Positions 1 through 7,537 of a stretch of DNA of 22,963 nt are shown piece by piece. The stretch comes from Candidatus Nanohalarchaeota archaeon. GTDB lineage: Archaea > EX4484-52. The stretch covers positions 1 to 22,963 of the forward strand of contig QMVB01000008.1 of NCBI GenBank assembly GCA_003660905.1. Reading direction: 5' to 3'. The stretch's first letter is position 1; each line of letters starts with the position of its first letter. A program made the translations under genes and the position numbers. Under the pieces are notes generated by a model, which saw only the letters and a list, made by a program, of their open reading frames with translations, ran no database searches and had not been told where the DNA came from.

Positions 1-32
1 CATAAATTCTATTGAAAAATCCTGTTTTTTGT

Positions 33-80
33 AAACTGTCAAATAGGTTTTCCTGTCTTATTTGGCGTCAAACTGTCAAA
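33..80. repeat. 11-bp direct repeat pair
   Basis: AAACTGTCAAA occurs at 33-43 and again at 70-80, flanking a short AT-rich stretch that holds a small inverted repeat (CAAATA / TATTTG). It lies at the end of the broken phosphoribosyltransferase remnant. Two copies are too few for a CRISPR array; it may mark a deletion or insertion scar. Confidence 0.4.
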
Positions 81-384
81 GTTGGGTTAGAATCAATAGA
101 AACACTAACAATAACCGTATTAGGATATGCCTTTCTTATTTTATCTATCCCTGCCATTGTTGAAACAACAGACAAAACAATTATTTTTTTGAATGATGAT
201 TTTTTTCAATAAGCATCTCTGCATAATAAGAGCACAATTGGCTGTTCAGTTTTCCGCTCTTGAATTTGCCCATGTTCACAAAATACGACGTATGTCTTCC
301 GTCCTTCAAGACCAGATTATCATCAAAAAATAACGCTCCTGTATCTGCAAGCAGTTTCGCGAAATTTTGTTTATATGTTTCCAT
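68..384 (-). pseudogene. pyrE: Orotate phosphoribosyltransferase N-terminus joined out of frame to a uracil-phosphoribosyltransferase-like tail
   Basis: The first ~60 residues (from ATG at 384) match the N-terminus of orotate phosphoribosyltransferase, the pyrimidine enzyme that makes OMP: METYKQNFAKLLADTGAL, then LKDGRHTSYFVNMGKF. The frame stops at 181, right after AEMLIEKNHHSKK. In the next frame (about 190 down to TGA at 68) it reads IIVLSVVSTMAGIDKIRKAY and then PNTVIVSVSIDSNP. That resembles the end of uracil phosphoribosyltransferase (SAPEGL, HPDVEIYTAALDE region), not OPRT. The PRPP-binding loop of either enzyme is absent, so the product cannot be active. A TATA-like box (about 401-413, minus strand) still sits ~27 bases before the ATG. 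The simplest reading is an internal deletion that fused neighbouring pyrE and upp genes and shifted the frame. The OPRT part is clear; the UPRT part rests on pattern only. Confidence 0.7.
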
Positions 385-454
385 ATTGAAAAGACAAGTT
401 TATTTTTATAAATATGCTCTATCAAAAAAACCACTAAAAACCATCAGGCATGAA

Positions 455-808
455 TTAATAAGAGGTTGTGTTTTCTTTGACATTTGACTGTTTTTCTTCT
501 TCTTTTCTATTTTTTATCTTTTCAATAATAGAACAAACAAAATAACTGATTATTATTGCAAAAACAATGCAAAGAATAAAGCTCAAAACAAAAGTTATCA
601 TCATTGTTCCTGCCGTTCCAATATGAATTTTTGTGGATATTATGTATAAAGAAATCCATGCGGGCAGATATAGAGGAATTAAAAGAAGCCGGATAATGCC
701 TGACTCTAGTATAGATTCCGGCACATACTCAAAAAATGACAATAAAATACCTATATAATTTAGCAAACCCCAAATAATGCCTATTTCAATCTTCTTTTTC
801 ATGTCCAT
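455..808 (-). CDS. Small integral membrane protein, unknown function
   Basis: The 117-residue product has about three hydrophobic segments: residues ~8-27 (GIIWGLLNYIGILLSF), ~38-58 (IIRLLLIPLYLPAWISLYII) and ~68-94. It ends in a charged Lys/Glu-rich tail (IKNRKEEEKQSNVKE) that is probably cytoplasmic. I recognise no family. Its start is two bases beyond the stop codon of the upstream gene (stop ends at 810, start at 808), so the two are almost certainly cotranscribed and perhaps translationally coupled. A shared envelope role with the anchored Cys-rich partner is inference. Confidence 0.7.
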   Translation of the reverse strand: MDMKKKIEIGIIWGLLNYIGILLSFFEYVPESILESGIIRLLLIPLYLPAWISLYIISTKIHIGTAGTMMITFVLSFILCIVFAIIISYFVCSIIEKIKNRKEEEKQSNVKENTTSY

Positions 809-809
809 A

Positions 810-1613
810 TTATTTTTTTTCTATGCAGTTTTGAGTCTGCAAGTTGCAATGTACTTTTTTTTCAAGTGAATATCTTTTCTCATTTTCATCTAATCCTATT
901 GATTCATCACAGCGTAATGTAATATCAATAAGTTTCGCATCTTCTTTAAATTGTTCAGAGGCAGTTATAATTGTTTTTTTATCATGTTCAAAAACATAAT
1001 TATCTTTACTATTCTTCTCGGGCGCAATGTATTTTCCATCATTATAAAACACTATATCTAAAGACCATGGCTTAAAATCATATTTTGAACTCATGGTTAT
1101 TGTTATAGTATTGTCCTTATTTTTCTCTATACTTTCTACTTTTAGTCCATTGCATGGCAGATTTCTTTTCGCCATATCTGCGTATTTCTGGATTTTTTCA
1201 TCATTCCCGTATTTATGCAATAATTGATTGAAGCATTCGTATCGTTGCCCTACAATAATGTTTTTATCTTTGTCTTTTTCGTCCGCAATGATTTTTTTGC
1301 AGGTATTGATGCATTCCTCTCTTGTCAAAACATCGTATTTTTCACATGCCTCAAAAGCAGATAACTTGATGCATGAAGTAAAACAAAGAGAATTTTTTTT
1401 GCATATTTCAACTATATCTTCTGCTGTTTTTGCAGATTTGATATCCTCTATATATTCCTGAAATTCTTCTGCTCCTTTTTTAGCATCATATTGCTTTTTA
1501 AAATGCGAATCCTTATCAAAAAATAAATTGTATGCAACTATTAATCCAATCAAAATAATCAATAGAACAATAATAAGTTTAAGAGTTATAGCTCCTTTGC
1601 TTTTTAAGTTCAT
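810..1613 (-). CDS. Membrane-anchored, cysteine-rich exported protein, unknown function
   Basis: The 267-residue protein begins with a short basic stretch (MNLKSKG) and one hydrophobic segment (AITLKLIIVLLIILIGLIVA), then a polar domain presumably outside the cell. Eleven Cys are spread over the outer domain, clustered at residues ~65-110 (EICKKNSLC, SCIKL, EACEK, EECINTC) and near the C-terminus (HCNLQTQNC), suggesting disulfides or metal binding. The N-terminus loosely resembles a prepilin-type leader (Lys-Gly before the hydrophobic run), but the usual Glu at +5 is missing, so a simple anchor is equally likely. An AT-rich TATA-like stretch lies about 27 bases upstream of the ATG. It is the first gene of a two-gene unit with the small membrane protein that follows it. 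No family recognised. Confidence 0.75.
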   Translation of the reverse strand: MNLKSKGAITLKLIIVLLIILIGLIVAYNLFFDKDSHFKKQYDAKKGAEEFQEYIEDIKSAKTAEDIVEICKKNSLCFTSCIKLSAFEACEKYDVLTREECINTCKKIIADEKDKDKNIIVGQRYECFNQLLHKYGNDEKIQKYADMAKRNLPCNGLKVESIEKNKDNTITITMSSKYDFKPWSLDIVFYNDGKYIAPEKNSKDNYVFEHDKKTIITASEQFKEDAKLIDITLRCDESIGLDENEKRYSLEKKVHCNLQTQNCIEKK

Positions 1614-1966
1614 AATAGTAATTGCGAGAAAACTATTTAACTTTAAATAAATTAAATAGAAATTATTTTATGTCAAAAAAAACATATATTCTGGCTTCGT
1701 GCTATGTTTTAGTTTTTTTATAGTGTTAGTTTTTATCTTATGATCCACTTGATTTTCTTTTGAGTTCTGCAACTTCATAGAGGAGTTGAATATAGAGAAA
1801 ATTAATATATATTGTAATTCATTTCTCGCATAATTCCCTCATGTATTCGATTTGGCGGGATTAAATCAAAACAACGCGCAAGCATTTTGTATCCATAATT
1901 ATATAAATATGAATTTCCTTTATTTATACTTTGCATAAGGCGAATTAGCAATAAAAAAGAAATAAT
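1614..1966. other. Intergenic region between divergent genes, with a possible 44-residue ORF
   Basis: This stretch carries promoters for both flanking genes: TTTAAAG-like sequence near 1640 for the minus-strand gene, and TTTATACT at about 1922-1929 for the glycosyltransferase. The minus strand holds a 44-codon ORF (ATG at 1936, TAA at 1802) containing MLARCFDLIPPNRIHEGIM, followed in another frame by a short open stretch ending LLYEVAELKRKSSGS. Together these could be a decayed gene, but I recognise neither part. No RNA gene seen. Confidence 0.4.
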
Positions 1967-3514
1967 ATGAAAAAGAAAACAAATAAAGCAGAAACATGGA
2001 TTGAAAGCAATAAATATATTATTTTAGTTTTGCTCTTTTTTTCATTTTTATATTTTACTAATCTTGAAGCATACAAGATGTTTATGTGGGATGAAGCAGA
2101 ATATGCTTCCCTTGCCCATTCATTGGCAGAGAATGGAGAATATTCAATGAATTATGAGATAAATGGACTAAGACCTCCTCTTTATCCACTATTGATTGCA
2201 TTTTGCTTTAAATTGTTCGGGCAGTCTTATGAAACAACAAAAATTCCAGGAATCCTCATGTCCCTTGTTGTAATATTTTCAGTTTACTATTTTTTGTCTA
2301 AAATATACGACAAAAGAACTGCCTTAATATCAGCGTTTTTATTAGGCATAATCCCTTTTTTTTGGAAACAAACCATGCACACCCTAACAGGGATTACATT
2401 CTCTGCCTTGAATTTTATATGCCTGATGTTTTTTTACATGGGATTCAACAAGGATTCAAAATATTTTTATGGCGCCTTCCTGTTTTTTGGGTTGAGTCTA
2501 CTTACAAGATACAATGCCCTCCTTATAATCCCATTCATAATTCTCTATGCGCTTTATCTTTTCTTTGTAGACAGGAAAAAAATCATCTCAGCTGTTAAAA
2601 ACAAAAACGCATATCTGTCTCCTCTGGTTTTTGTAGCCGCCATAATTCCATGGGCGATACATGAGAAAATTCATTTCGGTGATGTTTTTTACGGGATGAA
2701 ACTCGCATCCATGCAACTCCCGACATACAATATAGCTTCATTTTCGTGGTACCAGTATCTGCTTTATTTGCCCGGCATTTTAGGAATGTCCATTTTCATA
2801 TTATCTCTTTTTGGTTTGTATTACATCTTGGTCAAAAAAGACAAAATGGGTCTTTTCCTGCTACTTAACTCAGTTATAGTTCTGGCATGGTTCAGTCACT
2901 ATTCTTACAAAGAACCAAGACTTATAATTCAGATAGTGCCTATTTTGGCTGTTTTTGCAGGAATTGGGCTTTCAAAGGTAATTTATCCTTCTGTCAAATG
3001 CCAGCTTAAATCAAAAAACATTGCATTGATTGCAACTGTAGTTATCCTAATCATTTCCTTTTATTCGAGCTACAATTCAGTGACGCCCTATATTAATCAG
3101 GTGACTGCGGCAGGCTATCCTTCTTTGATTGATGCAACAGGTTATGCAAAGGTAAATTCAAAGGCAACTGAAAAATTGATTGGGGCTTCAGGTCCGCAGT
3201 ATTACTGGTATTCTAACAGGAAGATTGTGGGTTTTGCGCCAAATAAAAGCGAGTTTTCCAATGTCCAGCTGAAAGACACGTCAATAAAATACATTTTAAT
3301 CAACAACCATGAAAGAAACCAGCCCAGATATATTCTCGATTTTTTTATAGATACTTTTTTCAACAAGACTACAGGACAACTAAAGCATAATGAAGATACG
3401 AGTAATGTCAAGATATTCGGCGACCTGATGCATTTCAATGACCCTATGAATTATCCAACTACAATTGTAGTTTCAAGAGAACTGTTTGACTTGAGAAACA
3501 ATGAGCAGGATTGA
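1967..3514 (+). CDS. GT39-type (PMT/ArnT-like) membrane glycosyltransferase
   Basis: The 515-residue polytopic protein looks like a dolichyl-phosphate-sugar-dependent glycosyltransferase (GT-C fold). After a first membrane helix (~17-32) comes the diagnostic acidic motif at 42-43 (MWDEAEYASLA) in the first extracellular loop, then GLRPPLYPLLIA, as in PMT_2/ArnT-like enzymes where the Asp/Glu pair is catalytic. About ten further hydrophobic segments follow, and the last ~120 residues form a soluble outer domain. Such enzymes take a sugar from a polyprenyl-phosphate carrier on the outer face of the membrane and add it to a protein or lipid. Sugar and acceptor cannot be read from the sequence. 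The ATG has a TATA-like box 40 bases upstream and no clear Shine-Dalgarno. It stands alone, with fibrillarin downstream after 55 bases. Confidence 0.85.
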   Translation: MKKKTNKAETWIESNKYIILVLLFFSFLYFTNLEAYKMFMWDEAEYASLAHSLAENGEYSMNYEINGLRPPLYPLLIAFCFKLFGQSYETTKIPGILMSLVVIFSVYYFLSKIYDKRTALISAFLLGIIPFFWKQTMHTLTGITFSALNFICLMFFYMGFNKDSKYFYGAFLFFGLSLLTRYNALLIIPFIILYALYLFFVDRKKIISAVKNKNAYLSPLVFVAAIIPWAIHEKIHFGDVFYGMKLASMQLPTYNIASFSWYQYLLYLPGILGMSIFILSLFGLYYILVKKDKMGLFLLLNSVIVLAWFSHYSYKEPRLIIQIVPILAVFAGIGLSKVIYPSVKCQLKSKNIALIATVVILIISFYSSYNSVTPYINQVTAAGYPSLIDATGYAKVNSKATEKLIGASGPQYYWYSNRKIVGFAPNKSEFSNVQLKDTSIKYILINNHERNQPRYILDFFIDTFFNKTTGQLKHNEDTSNVKIFGDLMHFNDPMNYPTTIVVSRELFDLRNNEQD

Positions 3515-3569
3515 AAATCATTTTTATTATCGCAAATAAAGTTAAAAACACAACATGCTCTTATATATA

Positions 3570-4418
3570 ATGGGGAAAAAAAGGAAAAGGAAATATAGCT
3601 TTGACAAAACAAAGAAAAGAAAGCCTGATTTTGACAAGACAAGACAAAACAGAGATGGTTTTGACAAAACAAAGAAAAGAAAACCGGAATTTAAGAAATC
3701 AGGTCAAAAAAAACAAAGCTTTGACAAAACAAAACAAAAATTCAGCAAGCCAAAAAAAGAGGACATAAACCCAAACATATGCTTCATCAAAGGAAAAGTA
3801 GCAACAAAAAACCTTACGCCGGGATTTAGGGTATATTCAGAACTTATTGTAAAAAAAGGAAATGACGAATATAGGCTATGGGATGAAAAAAAATCAAAGC
3901 TCGCTGCTGCAATAAAGAAAGGCATTACTCATTGGAATATTCCTGTAGGAAATAAGGTGCTGTATCTGGGAATAGCAGATGGCACAACAGCATCGCACAT
4001 CTCTGACATGATAGGGGAAAATGGCATTATCTATGGCGTTGAATTTGCCTTAAAGCCGGTTCAAAATCTTCTTTGCATTATAAAGATGCACAAACGGGAC
4101 AATATTGCTCCAATATACGACGATGCAAAACTCCCGGGAAATTATGCCTCTATCGTGTCCAAGACAGACTTAATCTATCAGGATGTCGCGCAAAAAGATC
4201 AGGTTAAAATCCTGCTGAAAAATGCCAAATTGTTTTTAAAAAAAAACGGCATGATTATGCTCGCCTTAAAGGCACGCTCCGTTGATTCGACGAAAAACCC
4301 AAGGCAGGTGTATGATGATGCTCTCGATGAACTGAAAAAACATTTCAGAATTCTTGACTGGAAAATACTCGACCCATTTGAAAAAGACCACTGCTTTATT
4401 ATAGCAACTAAACTATAA
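3570..4418 (+). CDS. flpA: Fibrillarin-like rRNA/tRNA 2'-O-methyltransferase with repeat N-terminus
   Basis: This is the S-adenosylmethionine-dependent catalytic subunit of archaeal C/D-box sRNPs, which 2'-O-methylates rRNA and tRNA with L7Ae and Nop5. The core from residue ~63 carries the family motifs in order: TPGFRVYSE, RLWDEKKSKLAAAI, the SAM loop VLYLGIADGTTASHISDMIG, GVEFALKPVQNLL, DLIYQDVAQKDQ, LALKARSVDSTKNP and the C-terminal DPFEKDHCFII. Residues 11-60 form five decapeptide repeats starting with Phe (FDKTKKRKPD type), an extension ordinary archaeal homologues lack. I chose ATG 3570 (MGKKRKRK) over the in-frame ATG at 3555, which would add MLLYI. It is monocistronic here and nop5 is not adjacent. 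It converges on tpiA. Confidence 0.93.
   Translation: MGKKRKRKYSFDKTKKRKPDFDKTRQNRDGFDKTKKRKPEFKKSGQKKQSFDKTKQKFSKPKKEDINPNICFIKGKVATKNLTPGFRVYSELIVKKGNDEYRLWDEKKSKLAAAIKKGITHWNIPVGNKVLYLGIADGTTASHISDMIGENGIIYGVEFALKPVQNLLCIIKMHKRDNIAPIYDDAKLPGNYASIVSKTDLIYQDVAQKDQVKILLKNAKLFLKKNGMIMLALKARSVDSTKNPRQVYDDALDELKKHFRILDWKILDPFEKDHCFIIATKL
3600..3749 (+). repeat. Five 30-bp coding repeats (decapeptide repeats) in flpA
   Basis: Units at 3600-3629, 3630-3659, 3660-3689, 3690-3719 and 3720-3749 each begin TTTGACAAAACAAA or a close variant; the fourth begins TTTAAG. They encode FDKTKKRKPD, FDKTRQNRDG, FDKTKKRKPE, FKKSGQKKQS and FDKTKQKFSK. The period is exactly ten residues and composition is strongly basic. 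Units 1 and 3 are nearly identical in DNA, so expansion by tandem duplication is likely. Confidence 0.9.
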
Positions 4419-4451
4419 AATTTCGCAAGAAAGTTTAGTTTCGGCAAAAAG

Positions 4452-4485
4452 AATTTTGCTCTAATCCCTGAATAAAAGCAAAATT
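4452..4485. terminator. Hairpin between convergent flpA and tpiA
   Basis: AATTTTGCT (4452-4460) and AGCAAAATT (4477-4485) are a perfect 9-bp inverted repeat with a 16-base loop, followed by ATTTTCC on the plus strand. It lies between two convergent genes and could end transcription from both sides. Archaeal termination depends mainly on U-tracts, so function is inferred. Confidence 0.5.
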
Positions 4486-4512
4486 ATTTTCCTGTTGGGC
4501 AGAAATACTAAA

Positions 4513-5187
4513 TCATCCAAACAATTCAAAAAGCACAGCAGAAATATTTTTTGCCTTTACAACACCTGAAGCCAACAAAACACCATTTGCTCCGTTCTTT
4601 ACGCAAATATCTACATCATTTCTTGTCTTTATCCCGGCTCCAATCAAAATGCGCGCATTATACTGTATAAATCTTATTTTCTTTACTATTTTTTTTATCA
4701 GGTCAGGATCTTCTTTTGCAATAGAAGTATCTGTTCCTATTAATTCAGGAGGCTCTATAGCAACAAAATCCGGCTCAAAACACGCAACAGCCCTTGCCTG
4801 ATTAATCGTGTCGGCGCAGCAAATCACATACATCTTCTCTTTTTTTGCGGCAGTGATTACATCTTCAATCTTGTTCAATTCTATCTTATGCTCACTGTGA
4901 TTAATTATAAGCCCTTTTGCGCCTGCATCCTTCATGCTCTTGACTATATTGTAGCCTGTATTTCTTCCATAGTCAAAAGCCTCTGCATGCTGGGCAAAAA
5001 TATTAATCTTTGTCTGCTTTGCCAAAAGGCGGATATCAACTGCCTGGGGCGCGATGATTGGATTATATTTTGGTGTCTGGTCGGTCTGTATCTGCTCTAT
5101 TGCCTTTGCAATCTCAATGGCATTTTCCCCGAGAGATTCACTATATGTTTTGAGATTGATTGCGATTACCGGTCTTTCAAGAAGCAT
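4513..5187 (-). CDS. tpiA: Triosephosphate isomerase, archaeal type
   Basis: It interconverts glyceraldehyde-3-phosphate and dihydroxyacetone phosphate in glycolysis/gluconeogenesis. At 224 residues it has the short archaeal TIM length (bacterial enzymes are ~250). Active-site residues are present: Asn11 and Lys13 (AINLKTY), the catalytic His97 (INHSEH), the catalytic Glu145 (VAIEPPELIGT) and the phosphate loop GAGIKTRNDV near the end. I chose ATG 5187 over a TTG seven codons upstream because a TATA-like box (CTTATAAAT, minus strand, 5211-5219) lies ~28 bases ahead, the spacing of a leaderless archaeal transcript, and because archaeal homologues start shortly before the AINLKTY segment. It diverges from the LSm gene. 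Together with the PFK and GAPDH genes in this window it supplies the middle of glycolysis. Confidence 0.95.
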   Translation of the reverse strand: MLLERPVIAINLKTYSESLGENAIEIAKAIEQIQTDQTPKYNPIIAPQAVDIRLLAKQTKINIFAQHAEAFDYGRNTGYNIVKSMKDAGAKGLIINHSEHKIELNKIEDVITAAKKEKMYVICCADTINQARAVACFEPDFVAIEPPELIGTDTSIAKEDPDLIKKIVKKIRFIQYNARILIGAGIKTRNDVDICVKNGANGVLLASGVVKAKNISAVLFELFG

Positions 5188-5256
5188 AATATAAGTATAT
5201 TCCTGCAAACATTTATAAGCTTATTTCTGTTTATAACAAAATAATAGGTGAAAGAT
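5188..5256. promoter_or_regulatory. Divergent promoter region tpiA / LSm
   Basis: The 69-base gap holds AAGCTTATAAAT (minus strand, 5211-5222), a TATA-like box placed for leaderless tpiA. For the LSm gene there are plus-strand candidates TTTATAAGC (5212-5220) and TTTATAAC (5230-5237), plus a Shine-Dalgarno-like AGGTGA at 5246-5251 just before ATG 5257. The tpiA box and the first LSm candidate overlap, so the two genes may compete or be coregulated. Confidence 0.55.
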
Positions 5257-5505
5257 ATGCTTAAAAAAAACAGTTTTGAAGATAATAAGAGGCCTCTGGA
5301 TGTACTGAACTACGCAAAAAACAAAAAGGTTGTTGTATACCTTAAAAATAAAACGATAATATCCGGACTCCTTCGGGCCTTGGATATCCATCTAAATATG
5401 TGGGTAGATGATGCAGATGTGCAAACCGACGATAAAACCACAAAATTTGGGAGGATTTTGATAAGAGGAGACACAATAATATTTGTTTCCCCGGTCGAAG
5501 AATAA
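5257..5505 (+). CDS. LSm (Sm-like archaeal) RNA-binding protein
   Basis: The 82-residue protein has both Sm motifs. Sm1 is seen in KKVVVYLKNKTIISGLLRAL followed by DIHLNMWVDDADV; Sm2 in RILIRGDTIIFVSPVEE, close to the canonical IRGDNVV. Archaeal Sm-like proteins form heptameric rings that bind U-rich RNA and take part in RNA metabolism. I place the start at ATG 5257, preceded by AGGTGA at 5246-5251; a GTG three codons upstream would put the ribosome-binding sequence inside the gene. The neighbouring L37e gene often found after archaeal LSm is not present here; an anchored protein of unknown function follows after ~170 bases. Confidence 0.92.
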   Translation: MLKKNSFEDNKRPLDVLNYAKNKKVVVYLKNKTIISGLLRALDIHLNMWVDDADVQTDDKTTKFGRILIRGDTIIFVSPVEE

Positions 5506-5675
5506 AATTATAGCATAGTATATTTACATGCTTTGCATTTTATGCAAGACAGGAAAAAAATATTGGAGTATTGTTGCTCGTAAAGAAAAATCCATTAGAC
5601 TTGATTACAGGGAAAAATTCAAGATTTTTTTATGAGAAGAGACAATGTTTATAAATTTAAACTTGAAAAAATGGT

Positions 5676-6422
5676 ATGGGATATTATTCAAATAAATCAG
5701 GATATTACAAACCAATATTTATTTTAATGTCTGTTTTTTGCTTTGCCATACTATTGCTCTATAACCATCCGGCAGAGTCGCTCAATATTTCCCAAACACT
5801 CGGAGGCATATCCAGCGCAGGTTCTTCTATTTTAGGGCATCTTATAGGAATAAAAGATAATATTGTCCAAATGGGATACCGTCTAACAGGGAAAAAGGAA
5901 AGAGAGAAAAAGGAAGTTGTTTTGACTATCATCCAGACCTATGATCATATTGAAGTTCCATTCAGCAGTCCGGTTGAACTATCCATTAATTACAAACAGA
6001 AAAACACATTTGCAATAAATCCTCTTTTAATTGACGTTATCAAGGGAGATTCTTTGACAATCAATAATTTTACAGGCATTACTGTCACAAAAAATGATTT
6101 TAACTATAAAGGGCAGTGCAGCTCCTTCTGGCTGAACCAAAACAAAATACACCTGCAAAAGCAGATTAACAAAATAAACATAGAAGGTAAAAAAGAATAT
6201 AGGGATAGTGTGCTGATAAAGGATGCAAAAATCAATGAACTTGACTTAAAAAATATAAGCGGGAGCATTGTAATAAACGGGGAAAACATAATGAATATAG
6301 AATTCAGCCAAAAACCAATGCACATAGAGGATTTCGAAGGACATATAAGCATAACAAAAAGCAATATTTTGTTTACTGGAACAATAGAGTATTTGAAAGC
6401 CCAGAATTTTGTCATTGAGTAA
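5676..6422 (+). CDS. Membrane-anchored exported protein, unknown function
   Basis: The 248-residue protein has a Tyr-rich N-terminus (MGYYSNKSGYYK), one hydrophobic helix (~14-30, IFILMSVFCFAILLLY), a small Gly/Ser-rich region and then a basic stretch (LTGKKEREKKE). The rest (~80-248) alternates hydrophobic and polar residues with many Ile/Asn, as in beta-strand-rich domains: SITINNF-like, ISGSIVINGENI, EDFEGHISITKSNILFTG. I recognise no family; a beta-helix or adhesin-like extracytoplasmic fold is possible but unproven. TTTATAAAT at 5648-5656 lies ~25 bases before ATG 5676, fitting a leaderless transcript and its own promoter. An in-window operon partner is not evident, because the DUF655 gene 68 bases downstream has its own Shine-Dalgarno leader. 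Confidence 0.72.
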   Translation: MGYYSNKSGYYKPIFILMSVFCFAILLLYNHPAESLNISQTLGGISSAGSSILGHLIGIKDNIVQMGYRLTGKKEREKKEVVLTIIQTYDHIEVPFSSPVELSINYKQKNTFAINPLLIDVIKGDSLTINNFTGITVTKNDFNYKGQCSSFWLNQNKIHLQKQINKINIEGKKEYRDSVLIKDAKINELDLKNISGSIVINGENIMNIEFSQKPMHIEDFEGHISITKSNILFTGTIEYLKAQNFVIE

Positions 6423-6490
6423 AAAAGATAAATATTAACATTTAAATAAATTAACTTATATTATATACTAATTAAAAAAGAGGGGAGACT

Positions 6491-7024
6491 ATGAGAGAAG
6501 AGTATGCTATAGTGTTAGACATAAAAAAATCAGGCTACGGAATGCAAACCACAGAAAAGGTGATTCTTGTAGGATATGGCAATTTTAATCTCCTTGAAAC
6601 AATTTCCTATCCCGGAGCAGAACTAAAAATACAGGAAAAGGTTTATATAGGTTTTGGAAAACGAGATAAAATTAAAACAGTCAAAGGCATCCTTGGTTAT
6701 GAAAAATTAACCTCTTTTGCAGAAGAAGAACTGGAATATGCCATAGATGCCATTATATCAAGCAAAGAAGATTTCTTCATAAATTTTCTAAACAATATGA
6801 TGCCTTTGACCCCAAAAAAGCATCAATGCGAACTTTTGCCCGGAATAGGTAAAAAATACATGTGGAATGTAATAGAAGAGAGAAAAAAAGATAAGTTTAA
6901 AAGTTTTGATGATTTTAATAAAAGAGTCGCCCTTGGAATTGACATAAGAAAATCAATAAAAAAAAGAATTATCCAGGAACTAAGCGAGAATGACATAAAA
7001 TGGCGGCTGTTTAACAAAAGATAA
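6491..7024 (+). CDS. DUF655 family protein, predicted nucleic-acid-binding
   Basis: The 177-residue protein matches the archaeal DUF655 family throughout. Seen are the start MREEYAIVLDI, the OB-like segment EKVYIGFGKRDKIKTVKG, the LTSFAEEELEYAI segment, and a C-terminal helix-hairpin-helix region around LLPGIGKKYMWNVIEERKK and FKSFDDFNKRV. The role of DUF655 is not firmly known; the HhH motif suggests DNA or RNA binding. A strong Shine-Dalgarno (GAGGGGA, about 6480-6486) precedes the ATG. Its stop is separated by two bases from rps19e, so they form one operon, consistent with a role tied to ribosomes or translation. The usual family start segment YAIVLDF-L-HG is here YAIVLDIKKSGYG, a minor variation. 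Confidence 0.9.
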   Translation: MREEYAIVLDIKKSGYGMQTTEKVILVGYGNFNLLETISYPGAELKIQEKVYIGFGKRDKIKTVKGILGYEKLTSFAEEELEYAIDAIISSKEDFFINFLNNMMPLTPKKHQCELLPGIGKKYMWNVIEERKKDKFKSFDDFNKRVALGIDIRKSIKKRIIQELSENDIKWRLFNKR

Positions 7025-7026
7025 CT

Positions 7027-7434
7027 ATGGACATAAATGGCGTAAAAATAGACAAACTGATAAATCAAATGGCTCTTAATCTGCAGAAGGAGAAAATAAC
7101 AGTTCCTTCATGGATAAACATGGCGAAAACCGGAATTTCAAGGCAGAAAATTCCCTCAGATACAAACTGGTGGTATTTTAGAATGGCTTCCATACTAAGG
7201 CAAATCTCAATAAATCAAATCGGAGTCAGCAGGCTAAGGACAAAATACGGCAGCAGGCAAAACAGAGGATATGCTCCTGAAAAATTTAAAAAGGCAGGAG
7301 GAAATAATATAAGAAAAGCCATGCAGGAACTGGAAAAACTTGAACTTGTGGAAAGAAGCCAAAAAGGTCGAAAGTTGACTCTCAAAGGTAAAAATTACAT
7401 TGAAAAAGCAATAAATGAAGTTAAAAAAAGCTGA
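7027..7434 (+). CDS. rps19e: 30S ribosomal protein S19e
   Basis: This archaeal/eukaryotic-specific small-subunit protein has a winged-helix fold and is needed for late 30S (40S) maturation. The 135-residue length is slightly below the usual ~145-150. Signature segments are present: VPSWINMAKTGISRQKIP, DTNWWYFRMASILRQI, INQIGVSRLRTKYGSRQNRG and the C-terminal KAMQELEKLELVERSQKGR followed by KLTLKGKNYIEKA. It starts two bases after the DUF655 stop and is the last gene of that pair. PDCD5-like and L39e genes, frequent partners of S19e in archaea, are not next to it here. Confidence 0.95.
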   Translation: MDINGVKIDKLINQMALNLQKEKITVPSWINMAKTGISRQKIPSDTNWWYFRMASILRQISINQIGVSRLRTKYGSRQNRGYAPEKFKKAGGNNIRKAMQELEKLELVERSQKGRKLTLKGKNYIEKAINEVKKS

Positions 7435-7537
7435 TTTTCATTATGAATTTTAATGTATTTTCAAACGCAATTTGCAATTTTATTTTTTTGCAGTTGAATA
7501 TAAAAAACACATTATATTATTGAGCATCGCTACACAA
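7435..7537. terminator. T-rich convergent spacer after rps19e
   Basis: Between the convergent rps19e and DUF3592-like genes lies a 103-base spacer with a long T-tract (TTTTATTTTTTTG, about 7479-7491), flanked by TTGCAA/TTGCAG-like sequence. T-tracts of this kind end archaeal transcripts, so this is the likely terminator of the DUF655-rps19e unit. Confidence 0.45.

Noticed and set aside
1802..1936. 44-codon minus-strand ORF as a real gene
   Set aside because: No family, overlaps the promoter region of the glycosyltransferase, and continues in another frame; kept only as a note in the intergenic entry.
4888..5244. Plus-strand open frame opposite tpiA
   Set aside because: It is antisense to conserved TIM motifs and has no start signals of its own.
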